DNA of 9,445 nt from Chloroflexia bacterium (GCA_025924435.1 JAICIL010000167.1:1-9445); one strand, 5' to 3'. Counted from the stretch's first letter, positions 1-5,994 are shown. Made by a program: numbers and translations. The notes: generated from the sequence alone by a model not told the origin.

Positions 1-18
1 CTCCGCGAACGTCACCAT
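1..18 (-). CDS. Start of an unidentified gene, cut by the left edge
   Basis: The minus strand shows ATG at 18-16 followed by five open codons (MVTFAE) before the window ends. The start is supported by a textbook ribosome binding site, AGGAGGAA at 30-23, four to seven bases ahead of the ATG. Nothing can be said about the product from six residues. The upstream region holds a small tandem repeat (41-74) and no clear promoter hexamers. An alternative is that the match is chance, but a complete AGGAGG at the right distance from an ATG is unlikely in a region otherwise empty of genes. Confidence 0.5.
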
Positions 19-40
19 AGCGTTCCTCCTGTACGAAGCG

Positions 41-74
41 ATGAGCAATGAGCGATGAGCAAGAGCAATGAGTG
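41..74. repeat. Tandem heptamer repeat, ATGAGCA type
   Basis: Five imperfect units lie head to tail: ATGAGCA (41-47), ATGAGCG (48-54), ATGAGCA (55-61), AGAGCA (62-67, one base short) and ATGAGTG (68-74). They sit just upstream of the ribosome binding site of the left-edge minus-strand gene and so would fall in its leader or promoter. No coding frame explains the array. It may be a slippage-prone microsatellite. Confidence 0.6.
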
Positions 75-185
75 GGCTGCGCCCGGCCGGGGCGCCATCG
101 TCAATGGTGCCGGTAGCGTTGCAGGGAAGGCAGAATTCGTCAAGGTGTCAGGCTGACCTCGGAGGGCGTATGCATTGTCGGGGAA

Positions 186-236
186 TCCTAACCCCCAACC
201 CCCTTCCCTCGGAGGGAAGGGGGTTGGGGGTTAGGA
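186..236. repeat. 51-bp palindrome (25-bp perfect arms), REP-like and possible terminator
   Basis: Arms 186-210 and 212-236 are perfectly complementary around one central base. Each arm is built of C- or G-tracts (TAACCCCC, AACCCCC, TTCCCTC). The element begins 12 bases past the stop codon of the MFS transporter gene, so its transcript would form a very stable hairpin there and could end transcription or protect the 3' end. No T-tract follows, so it is not a canonical intrinsic terminator. From memory, C-tract palindromes of this type are dispersed in Chloroflexota genomes; copy number cannot be seen here. The G-rich strand has three runs of three or more G plus a GG, so a two-layer quadruplex is also conceivable. 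The rest of 19-247 (about 230 bases) shows no gene. Confidence 0.75.
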
Positions 237-247
237 AGGACCGATAG

Positions 248-1435
248 TCAGCCCATCGCGGCGAGGGTCCGCCAGATCGGGGCGAGCGGGAGCAGGATCG
301 CGGCGGTCATCGCCGCCATGGCGAGAAAGACGGGCGCCAACCCCGCCGCGTCGGCGAGCACGCCGTAGACGAGCGGGGCGAGCGCCGAACTGACGAGCGC
401 GGCGGTGAAATACGCGCCGTAGCCGCGCGCCCGCCGGTGGGACGGGACGAAATGGGCGACCGCCGCGCTCAGGACGGACGACGTACCATTCAGTGAGAAG
501 CCGAAGAGCGCGGCAATCGGGACGATCGCCCAGACCGGCGCGGCGATGAAGCCGACGAGCGTCAGCGCCGTCGCCAGTTCCGTGCCGACGATCACGGCGC
601 ACGCGCCCCAGTGGTCGCCGAGCCAGCCGCAGAGGAACTTGCCCGCCGCCCCCGCCGCGAAGATCAGGCTGAAGAGCGCGCTGACCGCCGCCGCGCCCAC
701 CCCCTCGCGCGCGAAGATGAAGGGGAGGAAAGTGAGGGCCGCGCCGCGCGTCGCGGAGTCGAGCGCGCCGACGACGAGCAGGAAGGGGAAGCCGGGCCGT
801 GTCGTCGTGTGGCCTTCCCCATCCTCCGCCGCGCCGACCGACCCATCCACCGGCGGCAGCGCGGCGCGGCGACCGATCAGGAGCGGCAGGGTCAATGCCG
901 CCGTGACGCCACCGACGCCGACGAGCGCCATCCGCCAGCCCCCGCGCACGGCGATCACGCCGACGACGAGCGGGCCGATCATCTTGCCCAGATCGCCCGT
1001 GAAATTGAGCGTGCCGAGCGCCGTCGCCCGCCGCGCCCGCACATAGGCGCGGGAGACGATCGCCGTCGCGAGCGGGTGCTGCGCGTTGCCGCCAATCCCC
1101 GCGACGAGCGACGTGAGCAGGAGCAGCGCGTAGCCGCCGGAGAGGGCCATCAGCACGAGGCCAAGCCCGACCCAGATGTTGCCGAGCAGCAGGATAAGCG
1201 CCTCGCCGCACCGCTCGCCGAGCATCCCGGCGGGGATCTGCAGGACGCTCTGCGCGGTGGCGAAACTCGCCTTCACCATGCCGATCTGCGTGTAGGAGAG
1301 GTGCAAGTCCGCCGCGATGAAGGGGAGCAGCGGATACAAGAGCGCGAAGCATGCGTCGTTCATGACGTGGATCGCCGACGTGACGAGCAGTGTGCGGCGC
1401 GCGGCGTGGGCGACGGGGAGAACCTCGACAGTCAT
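248..1435 (-). CDS. MFS transporter, fosmidomycin-resistance (FSR)-like
   Basis: A 395-residue integral membrane protein of the major facilitator superfamily, with hydrophobic segments consistent with 12 helices and a hydrophilic middle loop at about residues 189-215. Helix 1 carries H23 and D27 (HVMND), followed by PLLPFIAADL and LSYTQIG, a pattern I associate with FSR-type drug exporters. Helix 5 holds D149 and K151 (FTGDLGKMIGP). The second half has a motif-A-like loop, GWLGDHWG (270-277). The frame stays open 77 codons upstream, but that extension is polar, Arg-rich and overlaps the structured leader. I start at MTVEV, with AGAAGGGA about ten bases ahead. Substrate cannot be read from the protein; the leader suggests guanidinium. 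The aldo/keto reductase gene upstream is co-directional, but a separate promoter is predicted in the 237-base gap. A large palindrome follows the stop. Confidence 0.85.
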   Translation of the reverse strand: MTVEVLPVAHAARRTLLVTSAIHVMNDACFALLYPLLPFIAADLHLSYTQIGMVKASFATAQSVLQIPAGMLGERCGEALILLLGNIWVGLGLVLMALSGGYALLLLTSLVAGIGGNAQHPLATAIVSRAYVRARRATALGTLNFTGDLGKMIGPLVVGVIAVRGGWRMALVGVGGVTAALTLPLLIGRRAALPPVDGSVGAAEDGEGHTTTRPGFPFLLVVGALDSATRGAALTFLPFIFAREGVGAAAVSALFSLIFAAGAAGKFLCGWLGDHWGACAVIVGTELATALTLVGFIAAPVWAIVPIAALFGFSLNGTSSVLSAAVAHFVPSHRRARGYGAYFTAALVSSALAPLVYGVLADAAGLAPVFLAMAAMTAAILLPLAPIWRTLAAMG

Positions 1436-1482
1436 CGGGCGGATTCCCTTCTCAGTTCGCGTCTCACCGCCCGATGAGACGC
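1433..1482 (-). promoter_or_regulatory. Start-codon-sequestering hairpin and competing hairpin
   Basis: Two overlapping structures can form in the RNA. Structure A is a 9-bp stem (CGCGTCTCA, 1482-1474 region start, with TGAGACGCG ending at 1458; plus-strand arms 1458-1466 and 1475-1483) with an 8-base loop TCGGGCGG at 1474-1467. Structure B is a perfect 10-bp stem joining CATCGGGCGG (1476-1467) to CCGCCCGATG (1442-1433), which includes the whole ATG start codon of the MFS gene. B uses the loop of A plus two of its stem bases, so A and B are mutually exclusive as full stems, or can coexist as an 8-bp pseudoknot. The Shine-Dalgarno AGAAGGGA lies in the loop of B. This looks like a translational expression platform. 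Confidence 0.55.
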
Positions 1483-1491
1483 GCCGAATCA

Positions 1492-1620
1492 GGTACCTCC
1501 GGCCTTCTCTGCCGTCAGTTGTGCGGCCCGCCCGCAGGGAGCGAACCGTGGCGCCGCTTGGACCAGACCTCTCGACCTCTTGTTTATCCGAACCGGCGAG
1601 CGAGAGCGGAACGCTAGGCG
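1492..1620 (-). promoter_or_regulatory. Candidate ykkC-class (guanidine-I-like) riboswitch aptamer
   Basis: Read on the minus strand, the leader matches in order the conserved blocks I remember for the ykkC/guanidine-I RNA. CTAGCGTTCCG (1617-1607) compares with CUAGGGUUCCG. A closing 6-bp stem CTCTCG/CGAGAG (1606-1601 with 1574-1569) follows. GGTCTGGTCCAAGCGG (1569-1554) compares with CUGGUCCRAGAGG, then ACGG at 1549-1546. Finally CGGC-AGAGAAG-GCCG (1514-1500) compares with CGGG-AUAAAAG-CCCG: the stem pair differs in both arms, which looks like covariation, and the 7-base loop length is kept. GAGGTACC follows. Order and spacing fit, but several usually invariant positions differ, so it could be a variant ligand class (ykkC subtype 2 RNAs sense ppGpp, PRPP or nucleotides). 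A transporter downstream favours guanidine. Recognition is from memory, without a covariance-model score. Confidence 0.6.
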
Positions 1621-1638
1621 CAATCGTGCAACGCGCGC

Positions 1639-1666
1639 AGCATACCAGCGCGCGGCGCGATTGCAA
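1639..1666 (-). promoter_or_regulatory. Predicted sigma-70-like promoter of the MFS transporter
   Basis: The minus strand shows TTGCAA (1666-1661), a 16-base spacer, then TATGCT (1644-1639), with TGG just ahead of the -10 giving an extended -10 form. Initiation would fall near 1632, placing the whole ykkC-like aptamer (1620-1492) inside the transcript and giving a leader of about 197 nt. The -10 box is flanked by a CG-alternating dyad, CGCGCGC at 1632-1638 and GCGCGCG at 1648-1654, which could be an operator but is simple sequence. Confidence 0.45.
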
Positions 1667-1672
1667 ACGCGC

Positions 1673-2653
1673 TCAGACGGGGATCGCGTCCGTCTGCCCC
1701 GCCGCACCCGCCATGATTTCGTCAATCACGCCGAGGTCGGCGGGCGAGAATTGCACGTCGAGCGCGCCGACGTTGTGTTCGATCTCCCCCGGCTTGCGAA
1801 TGCCCGCCAGCGCGACACTGACCGCCGGTTGCTGCAAGACCCAGGCGATGGCGAGTTTCGGCAGTGTCGTGTCGAGCCGGGCCGCCACTTCCTTGAGGCG
1901 ATCCGCGACGGCGACGTTCTTCGGGAAGTGCTCGGCGGTGAAGAGATGCTGGCCGAAAGCGGAGCCGCGCGCCCGCCAGTCCCACTCGACGAACGTCGTC
2001 TCCGTCGTGAAGGCGCCGGTGAGCAGGCCGTGCGCCATCGGGCCATACGCCATCACGCCGACGCCGAGTTCGAGGGCCGTCGGGAACATCTCGCGCTCCC
2101 AGCGGCGGTCGAAGAGGTTGTAGCCGACCTGATTGGCGCAGATGTCCGCCGTCCGCTTCGCCTCGCGCAGTTGCGCCGCGCTGTAATTGGAGACGCCGAC
2201 GTAGCGCGTCTTGCCCGCCCGCACGAGGTCATTGAGTGTCTCCATCGTCTCCGCAATCGGCGTGTTCAGGTCGGGCCAGTGGATGAGGTAGAGGTCCACA
2301 TAGTCGGTGCCGAGCCGCCGGAGGCTATCCTCGATCCCCTGGGTGATCGCGGCGCGCGAGCTGTCCCGCGTGGATGGCCCGCCGACCATCTCCCAACTCA
2401 GCCCGCCCTTCGTGACGAGGACGATCTCCTTGCGGCGCGCGCCGAGCGCCTTGCCGAGCACTTCCTCGGAGTGGCCGTGCCCGTAGATCGCGGCGGTGTC
2501 GAAGAGCGTCACGCCGAGGTCCATCGCCCGGTGGACGGCGCGGGCCTCCTCCTGATCGTCCACATCGCCGTATTGGTTGCCGCCCATCTCCCAGCAGCCG
2601 AAACCGATCGCGGAAATCTCCAGATCGGATGTGCCCATCGTTCGATATTGCAT
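1673..2653 (-). CDS. Aldo/keto reductase (IolS/AKR11-like)
   Basis: A 326-residue cytosolic NADPH-type oxidoreductase with a TIM-barrel fold, expected to reduce aldehydes or ketones to alcohols. The family tetrad is complete: D52 and Y57 (FDTAAIYG, the proton-donor tyrosine), K82 (LVTKGG) and H125 (LIHWPD). GVSNYSAAQL at about 154-162 and the C-terminal nucleotide-binding segment AGIRKPGEIEHNVGA (283-297) are also typical. Length is normal for the family. The start has GGGAGG five bases upstream, and the first residues MQYRTMGTSDLEISAIGFG match the family's N-terminal strand. The natural substrate is not predictable. The gene is divergent from the hydrolase gene at 2849 and lies upstream of the riboswitch-led MFS gene; no terminator is evident between them, so read-through is possible. 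Confidence 0.93.
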   Translation of the reverse strand: MQYRTMGTSDLEISAIGFGCWEMGGNQYGDVDDQEEARAVHRAMDLGVTLFDTAAIYGHGHSEEVLGKALGARRKEIVLVTKGGLSWEMVGGPSTRDSSRAAITQGIEDSLRRLGTDYVDLYLIHWPDLNTPIAETMETLNDLVRAGKTRYVGVSNYSAAQLREAKRTADICANQVGYNLFDRRWEREMFPTALELGVGVMAYGPMAHGLLTGAFTTETTFVEWDWRARGSAFGQHLFTAEHFPKNVAVADRLKEVAARLDTTLPKLAIAWVLQQPAVSVALAGIRKPGEIEHNVGALDVQFSPADLGVIDEIMAGAAGQTDAIPV

Positions 2654-2703
2654 CGGAACCTCCCCGCGCGACGCTCGCGATCCTCAATGGCCGTTGCCTT
2701 CGC

Positions 2704-2733
2704 ATAGTACGGGCAGGGCCGACGGTGACGCAA
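2704..2733 (-). promoter_or_regulatory. Predicted promoter of the aldo/keto reductase gene
   Basis: On the minus strand TTGCGT (2733-2728) and TACTAT (2709-2704) are separated by 18 bases, about 50 bases ahead of the start codon. Both hexamers are good but not perfect matches to the sigma-70 consensus. The divergent hydrolase promoter lies about 65 bases away in the same 195-base gap, so the two could be co-regulated. Confidence 0.35.
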
Positions 2734-2795
2734 GGGCTGACGATAATCGGCACTCACGGGATATGTTGGTCCGTCGGGGCGCATTGCGACGCTCC

Positions 2796-2804
2796 TGCTA
2801 TACT
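2796..2804 (+). promoter_or_regulatory. Predicted extended -10 promoter of the hydrolase/carboxypeptidase pair
   Basis: TGC immediately followed by TATACT gives an extended -10 element. No convincing -35 hexamer stands 16-18 bases upstream. Transcription would begin near 2811, leaving a leader of about 38 nt before the ATG at 2849. The same TGC plus hexamer arrangement recurs at 6003-5995 on the other strand. Confidence 0.4.
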
Positions 2805-2848
2805 GCGTCCGCACATGGATCGCCAAACCGGACGAGGGAGGACGAACG

Positions 2849-3715
2849 ATGCCACATGTTGACCGGCCCGACGGCGCGCGCATCTATTACGAGATCCACG
2901 GGCGCGGCTTCCCGCTGCTGCTCTTCGCCCCCGGCGGCGTCAGCAGCCAGATCAGTTTCTGGGAGTCGAGCGCCGTCAACCCGTTCGATTTCGCCGACGA
3001 GTTCATGGTGATCGGCATGGATCAGCGCAACGCCGGGCACTCCCCCGCCCCGCTCGCCGCCCCCTCCTGGGAAGATCACTGCGCGGATCAGCGCGCCGTT
3101 CTCGACGCGGTCGGCGTCGAGCGAGCGCTGCTCTGGGGTGGGTGCATCGGCGTCGCCTACGTGCTGCGCTTCATTCAGGATGCCCCCGACCGCGTCGTCG
3201 CCGCCGTGGGGCAGAATCCGGTCGGCCTCTTCGACGGCGTGAACACCCGCCACACCTTCTTCAAGATGTTCGAGCCGACGATTGCCGCCAGCGCGGGCGG
3301 GGGGATGCGGACGGTGGTTGACGCGGCGCTCGCCGATCCGCTCTTCGTGCGGAACAACGCGGGCGGGCCGTTCGCCCCGCGCATCGCCGTCGACCCGGCA
3401 TTCCGGGAGGAAGCGCTCGCGCTCGATCCCGGCGCGTACGAGGGGATCATCCGCGCCTACGACGACCGGATGTGGGGCGCGCACGGCGCATTCATGAGCG
3501 TGGAGGAGGGGTTCGTGCGCCGCTGCCCCGCGCCGCTCCTCATCCTCCCCGGCACCGACGAATTCCACCCGACCGCGATCGCCGAGCGCATCTGCGCGGA
3601 GGCCCCCCGCGCGACCTGCCTCCCGGCGGACTGGAGCGCGCCGGAGAACGTGCCCCAGACGCGGGAACGCGTCCTCTCGTTCCTGCGCGAGCAGCGCGGG
3701 GCGGCACGAGACTGA
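2849..3715 (+). CDS. Alpha/beta-hydrolase-fold protein with cysteine nucleophile
   Basis: A 288-residue cytosolic protein with the alpha/beta hydrolase fold. Early strands and oxyanion loop are visible as PLLLFAPGG (22-30) and VIGMDQRNAGHS (54-65). The nucleophile elbow reads W-G-G-C-I-G (96-101), so Cys99 replaces the usual Ser, as in dienelactone hydrolase. The acid is probably D237 (LPGTDEFHP). The usual C-terminal catalytic His is not visible: the segment DWSAPENVPQTRERVLSFL (261-279) has N267 near the expected place, and no His follows H240. A cap insert covers roughly 125-225. I recall relatives with a GxCIG elbow, so the Cys is probably a family feature, but the reaction is unknown. 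AGGGAGGA precedes the start. The next gene begins 36 bases after the stop, so the two are probably co-transcribed. Confidence 0.85.
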   Translation: MPHVDRPDGARIYYEIHGRGFPLLLFAPGGVSSQISFWESSAVNPFDFADEFMVIGMDQRNAGHSPAPLAAPSWEDHCADQRAVLDAVGVERALLWGGCIGVAYVLRFIQDAPDRVVAAVGQNPVGLFDGVNTRHTFFKMFEPTIAASAGGGMRTVVDAALADPLFVRNNAGGPFAPRIAVDPAFREEALALDPGAYEGIIRAYDDRMWGAHGAFMSVEEGFVRRCPAPLLILPGTDEFHPTAIAERICAEAPRATCLPADWSAPENVPQTRERVLSFLREQRGAARD

Positions 3716-3751
3716 TCGCGTCGCGAACGCCACGAATGGAGGTACACGCCC

Positions 3752-4696
3752 ATGCCCACTCGCCAGCGCCCGCCCCGCCTGCAATCCGGCATGACCCTCG
3801 GCATCGTCGCCCCTTCCTCCCCCGTCTTCGAGCGATCCGACGTCCATCGCGGCGTCGCCGCCCTGGAGAAGTTGGGCTTCCACATCGTCTTCGGCCCGCA
3901 CGCCCACGACCGCCGCGAGTATCTCGCCGGGCACGACCGCGACCGCGCCGACGATCTGCTGGCGATGTTCTTCCGCGACGACGTGGACGCCGTGATGTGC
4001 CTGCGCGGCGGCACGGGCGCGACCCGCACCGCGTACGCGATGGACCGCGACCACCTCGCCCGGCTGCGGGACCGCCCGCCGAAGCCGTTCATCGGCTATT
4101 CGGACATCTCCGTCTTCCACGCGCTCTTCGGCAAGGAACTCGGCTGGGTGACGTTCTACGGCCCGGTGCTGACCAGTTTCGCCCACGCGACCGACTACAC
4201 CCTCGCCTCCTTCCGGCAGGCGCTGATGGAGGCGGAGCCGTTCGACATCCTGCCCAACCCCGACGATCCGTACGTGGAGACGATCGTCCCCGGCGTCGTG
4301 GAGGGCGAGCTGGTCGGCGGGACGCTGCCGGTGCTGAACTGGACGGTCGGCACGCCGTGGGAACTCGACCTGCGCGACAAAATCCTCTTCATCGAGACGA
4401 ACCGGCGCGGGCCGGGGGATGTGGACCGCTTCCTGTCGCATTTGCTCGCGGCGGGCCGGTTGCAGCAGTGCGCGGGGCTGGTGATCGGGGAGTTGTTCGA
4501 GAGCGGGCCGCAGACGCCGGGCAGCCTCAGCCTCGCCGAAATCTTCGACGACCTGATCGTGCCGCTCGGCATACCGACGCTCTACAATCTGCCGATCGGG
4601 CACGGCAAGCACCACGCGACGCTGCCGATCGGCGTGCAGGCGCGGCTGGACGCGACGGAAAAGACGCTTCGCATCCTCGAACCTGGCGTGCAATAA
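3752..4696 (+). CDS. LD-carboxypeptidase, peptidase S66 family (LdcA/MccF-like)
   Basis: A 314-residue serine peptidase that cleaves L,D bonds next to D-amino acids. Family members either trim murein tetrapeptides during cell-wall recycling (LdcA) or detoxify peptidyl-nucleotide antibiotics such as microcin C (MccF). The unusual S66 triad is visible: S117 in GYSDIS (115-120), E215 in ILFIETN (211-217) and H284 in PIGHGKHHATLPIG (281-294). The N-terminal GIVAPSSPVF (17-26) and CLRGGTGA (83-90) match the nucleophile-side subdomain. No signal peptide is seen, so it acts in the cytosol. Length is usual for the family. TGGAGGT lies eight bases before the start. It is the second gene of a probable two-gene operon. 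The sequence does not decide between recycling and self-immunity; no microcin-type cluster is present. Confidence 0.92.
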   Translation: MPTRQRPPRLQSGMTLGIVAPSSPVFERSDVHRGVAALEKLGFHIVFGPHAHDRREYLAGHDRDRADDLLAMFFRDDVDAVMCLRGGTGATRTAYAMDRDHLARLRDRPPKPFIGYSDISVFHALFGKELGWVTFYGPVLTSFAHATDYTLASFRQALMEAEPFDILPNPDDPYVETIVPGVVEGELVGGTLPVLNWTVGTPWELDLRDKILFIETNRRGPGDVDRFLSHLLAAGRLQQCAGLVIGELFESGPQTPGSLSLAEIFDDLIVPLGIPTLYNLPIGHGKHHATLPIGVQARLDATEKTLRILEPGVQ

Positions 4697-4716
4697 TCCG
4701 TCCGCGCCACACCCCT

Positions 4717-4752
4717 AAAAAAACATCCCCCTCCCAATGCGGGAGGGGGATG
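4717..4752 (-). terminator. Strong intrinsic terminator between convergent genes
   Basis: CATCCCCCTCCC (4724-4735) and GGGAGGGGGATG (4741-4752) form a perfect 12-bp stem with a 5-base loop. On the minus strand the stem is followed directly by seven T (4723-4717), the classic rho-independent form. It lies 20 bases past the stop of the small secreted protein gene (4773-5144). From the plus side it sits 27 bases after the carboxypeptidase stop and could also work in that direction, though without a T-tract. Confidence 0.88.
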
Positions 4753-4772
4753 CGCGCATCGGCGCGTGTGCG

Positions 4773-5144
4773 CTATGGGTTGAGCGGGGTGATAAACCCC
4801 CCGTGAACCGGCGACGCGAGGCCGACGCCGGGATAGACATAACCGGGATTCGCATAGACGCCGGGATACCCGGCGTAATAGGGGGCCGCGTAGAACGGCG
4901 CGGCGAAGTAGCCATCGCCCACGGCGGCGACCGTGCAGCCGGTGTTGTCGCAGAAGGGAGCACGGAGCGGATAGCCGCCATACAGCCGGGCGTAGTAGCA
5001 GGTATAGTCCCCATTGTTGCAGCCGAGTTTCTGGAAAGCCACGGGGTCAATCGCAGCGGAGACCGACGCGGTGCTGCTCAGGCCGACGAGGAGCGCGGCG
5101 CCGATTGCGCCAACCGCGCAGAGGCGGCGAAGACGACGGAACAT
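4773..5144 (-). CDS. Small secreted protein, Tyr/Gly/Pro-rich, function unknown
   Basis: I do not recognise this 123-residue protein. It opens with a clear Sec signal peptide: basic MFRRLRRL, a hydrophobic core of about residues 9-23, and an AXA-type site SVSA|A near residue 30. The mature part of about 93 residues holds four cysteines (C42, C49, C65, C70), which could form two disulfides, in CNNGDYTCYY and CDNTGC. From about 77 it becomes rich in Tyr, Gly, Pro and Ala with short irregular repeats such as FAAPFYAAPYYAGYPG. A low-complexity tail of this kind suggests a surface or adhesive role, but that is a guess. AGGGGA precedes the start, and a strong terminator follows 20 bases after the stop. 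It is the last of three minus-strand genes, 135 bases from the gene upstream, so it may be transcribed separately. Confidence 0.7.
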   Translation of the reverse strand: MFRRLRRLCAVGAIGAALLVGLSSTASVSAAIDPVAFQKLGCNNGDYTCYYARLYGGYPLRAPFCDNTGCTVAAVGDGYFAAPFYAAPYYAGYPGVYANPGYVYPGVGLASPVHGGFITPLNP

Positions 5145-5279
5145 GCCAATCCCCTTTCATAAAGCGCCGCTCCCGACAGAGACGGGTGCGGGCCGTGCAA
5201 ATCTACTCAATAAACGCATCGGCATGCCCTTGGTTCTCTCCCGCGCCCGTCGCACGGTTTCGACGGCGATGCCGGGGTG

Positions 5280-5888
5280 TCAGTCGGCGCGGAGGGACCA
5301 GACAACCAGCCCCTCATGGCGGGCGACCGATGCCGCCGCCGGGACGGCGTTGGCTTCGACCCACGGGCGAACGACCGCCATCGCCTCGGCCGCCTGCTCG
5401 CGCGACGCAAATCCCGTGAACGTGATGGCGTCGTCTTCCCCGGCCTGGAAGGCGACGTAGCGCACGAATCCGGGCTGGCGCTGGAGCAGGGGCACGAACT
5501 CCCCCTCCACGCGCGGGCGTATCGCCTCGCGCATCCCCGGCTTGAACTGCCAGAGCGCGATGCGCCCGAAGGCGGGCGTCGCGCTGGATGTCTCCGTCAG
5601 GTGGACGACCTCGGCAATGTGGTTCTCCACGGAGATCAATTCCGGCCCCATCACCTCGGCCACCCAGGCGGAGAGCCGCCGCGCCGCCGCCCCCGCCTGC
5701 GCGTGGGTGTCCCAGCCGGTGATCGAGGCGAGTGTGTCCGCGCCGGTCCGCACCACGGTGTAGCGGCGGAAGCCCGGCTCCAGTTCCAGCATCGGGATGA
5801 CCTCCTCGCGCGCGCGATCGAGCACGGCGTCGAGATCGCCGGGCCTGGCGGTATAGAAGCCGATGCGGGCATGGCGTGGTTCGTGCAT
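5280..5888 (-). CDS. Tandem ABM-like (dimeric alpha/beta barrel) domain protein
   Basis: A 202-residue soluble protein made of two related ferredoxin-like domains, at about 7-97 and 108-199. They align well: RIGFYTARPGDLDAV with RIALWQFKPGMREAI, PMLELEPGFRRYTV with PLLQRQPGFVRYVA, and TGWDTHAQAGAA with TGFASREQAAEA. The pattern (strand, long helix, EPGFxxY strand, T-G-F/W-strand, helix) fits the antibiotic biosynthesis monooxygenase/stress-responsive barrel group. These usually pair as homodimers; a fused pair could make the barrel within one chain. Enzymatic activity cannot be assumed. The frame is open further upstream to 6044, but that stretch is Arg/Pro-rich and lacks a ribosome site, while GGGAGGA precedes the ATG at 5888. 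It has its own possible extended -10 promoter. Confidence 0.8.
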   Translation of the reverse strand: MHEPRHARIGFYTARPGDLDAVLDRAREEVIPMLELEPGFRRYTVVRTGADTLASITGWDTHAQAGAAARRLSAWVAEVMGPELISVENHIAEVVHLTETSSATPAFGRIALWQFKPGMREAIRPRVEGEFVPLLQRQPGFVRYVAFQAGEDDAITFTGFASREQAAEAMAVVRPWVEANAVPAAASVARHEGLVVWSLRAD

Positions 5889-5994
5889 GGCTGCTTCCTC
5901 CCGATGGATGATTGCCCTCCGGCCGGTTTCGCCATCCGGTGGCGGGTTTCCGGGTCGCCGCTCGAAGCACATCGTCGTGGATTCCGAGGCGTCC

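Noticed and set aside
91..111. Hairpin GGCGCCAT / ATGGTGCC near the left edge
   Set aside because: The stem is only 8 bp with one G-T pair, and there is no T-tract or gene end to explain; too weak to annotate.
1540..1570. tRNA-like GGTTCGCTCC element
   Set aside because: No acceptor stem, anticodon arm or CCA context surrounds it; it belongs to the riboswitch-like leader.
1433..1632. T-box leader upstream of the MFS gene (GGTACC followed by a GC-rich hairpin)
   Set aside because: The UGG-N bulge and ACCGCG of T-boxes are absent (GGAGGTACCTGA instead), and the upstream blocks fit the ykkC class much better.
2798..4693. A 631-codon minus-strand frame across the hydrolase and carboxypeptidase genes
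   Set aside because: It is a low-complexity composition shadow with no recognisable motif, opposite two well-supported genes.
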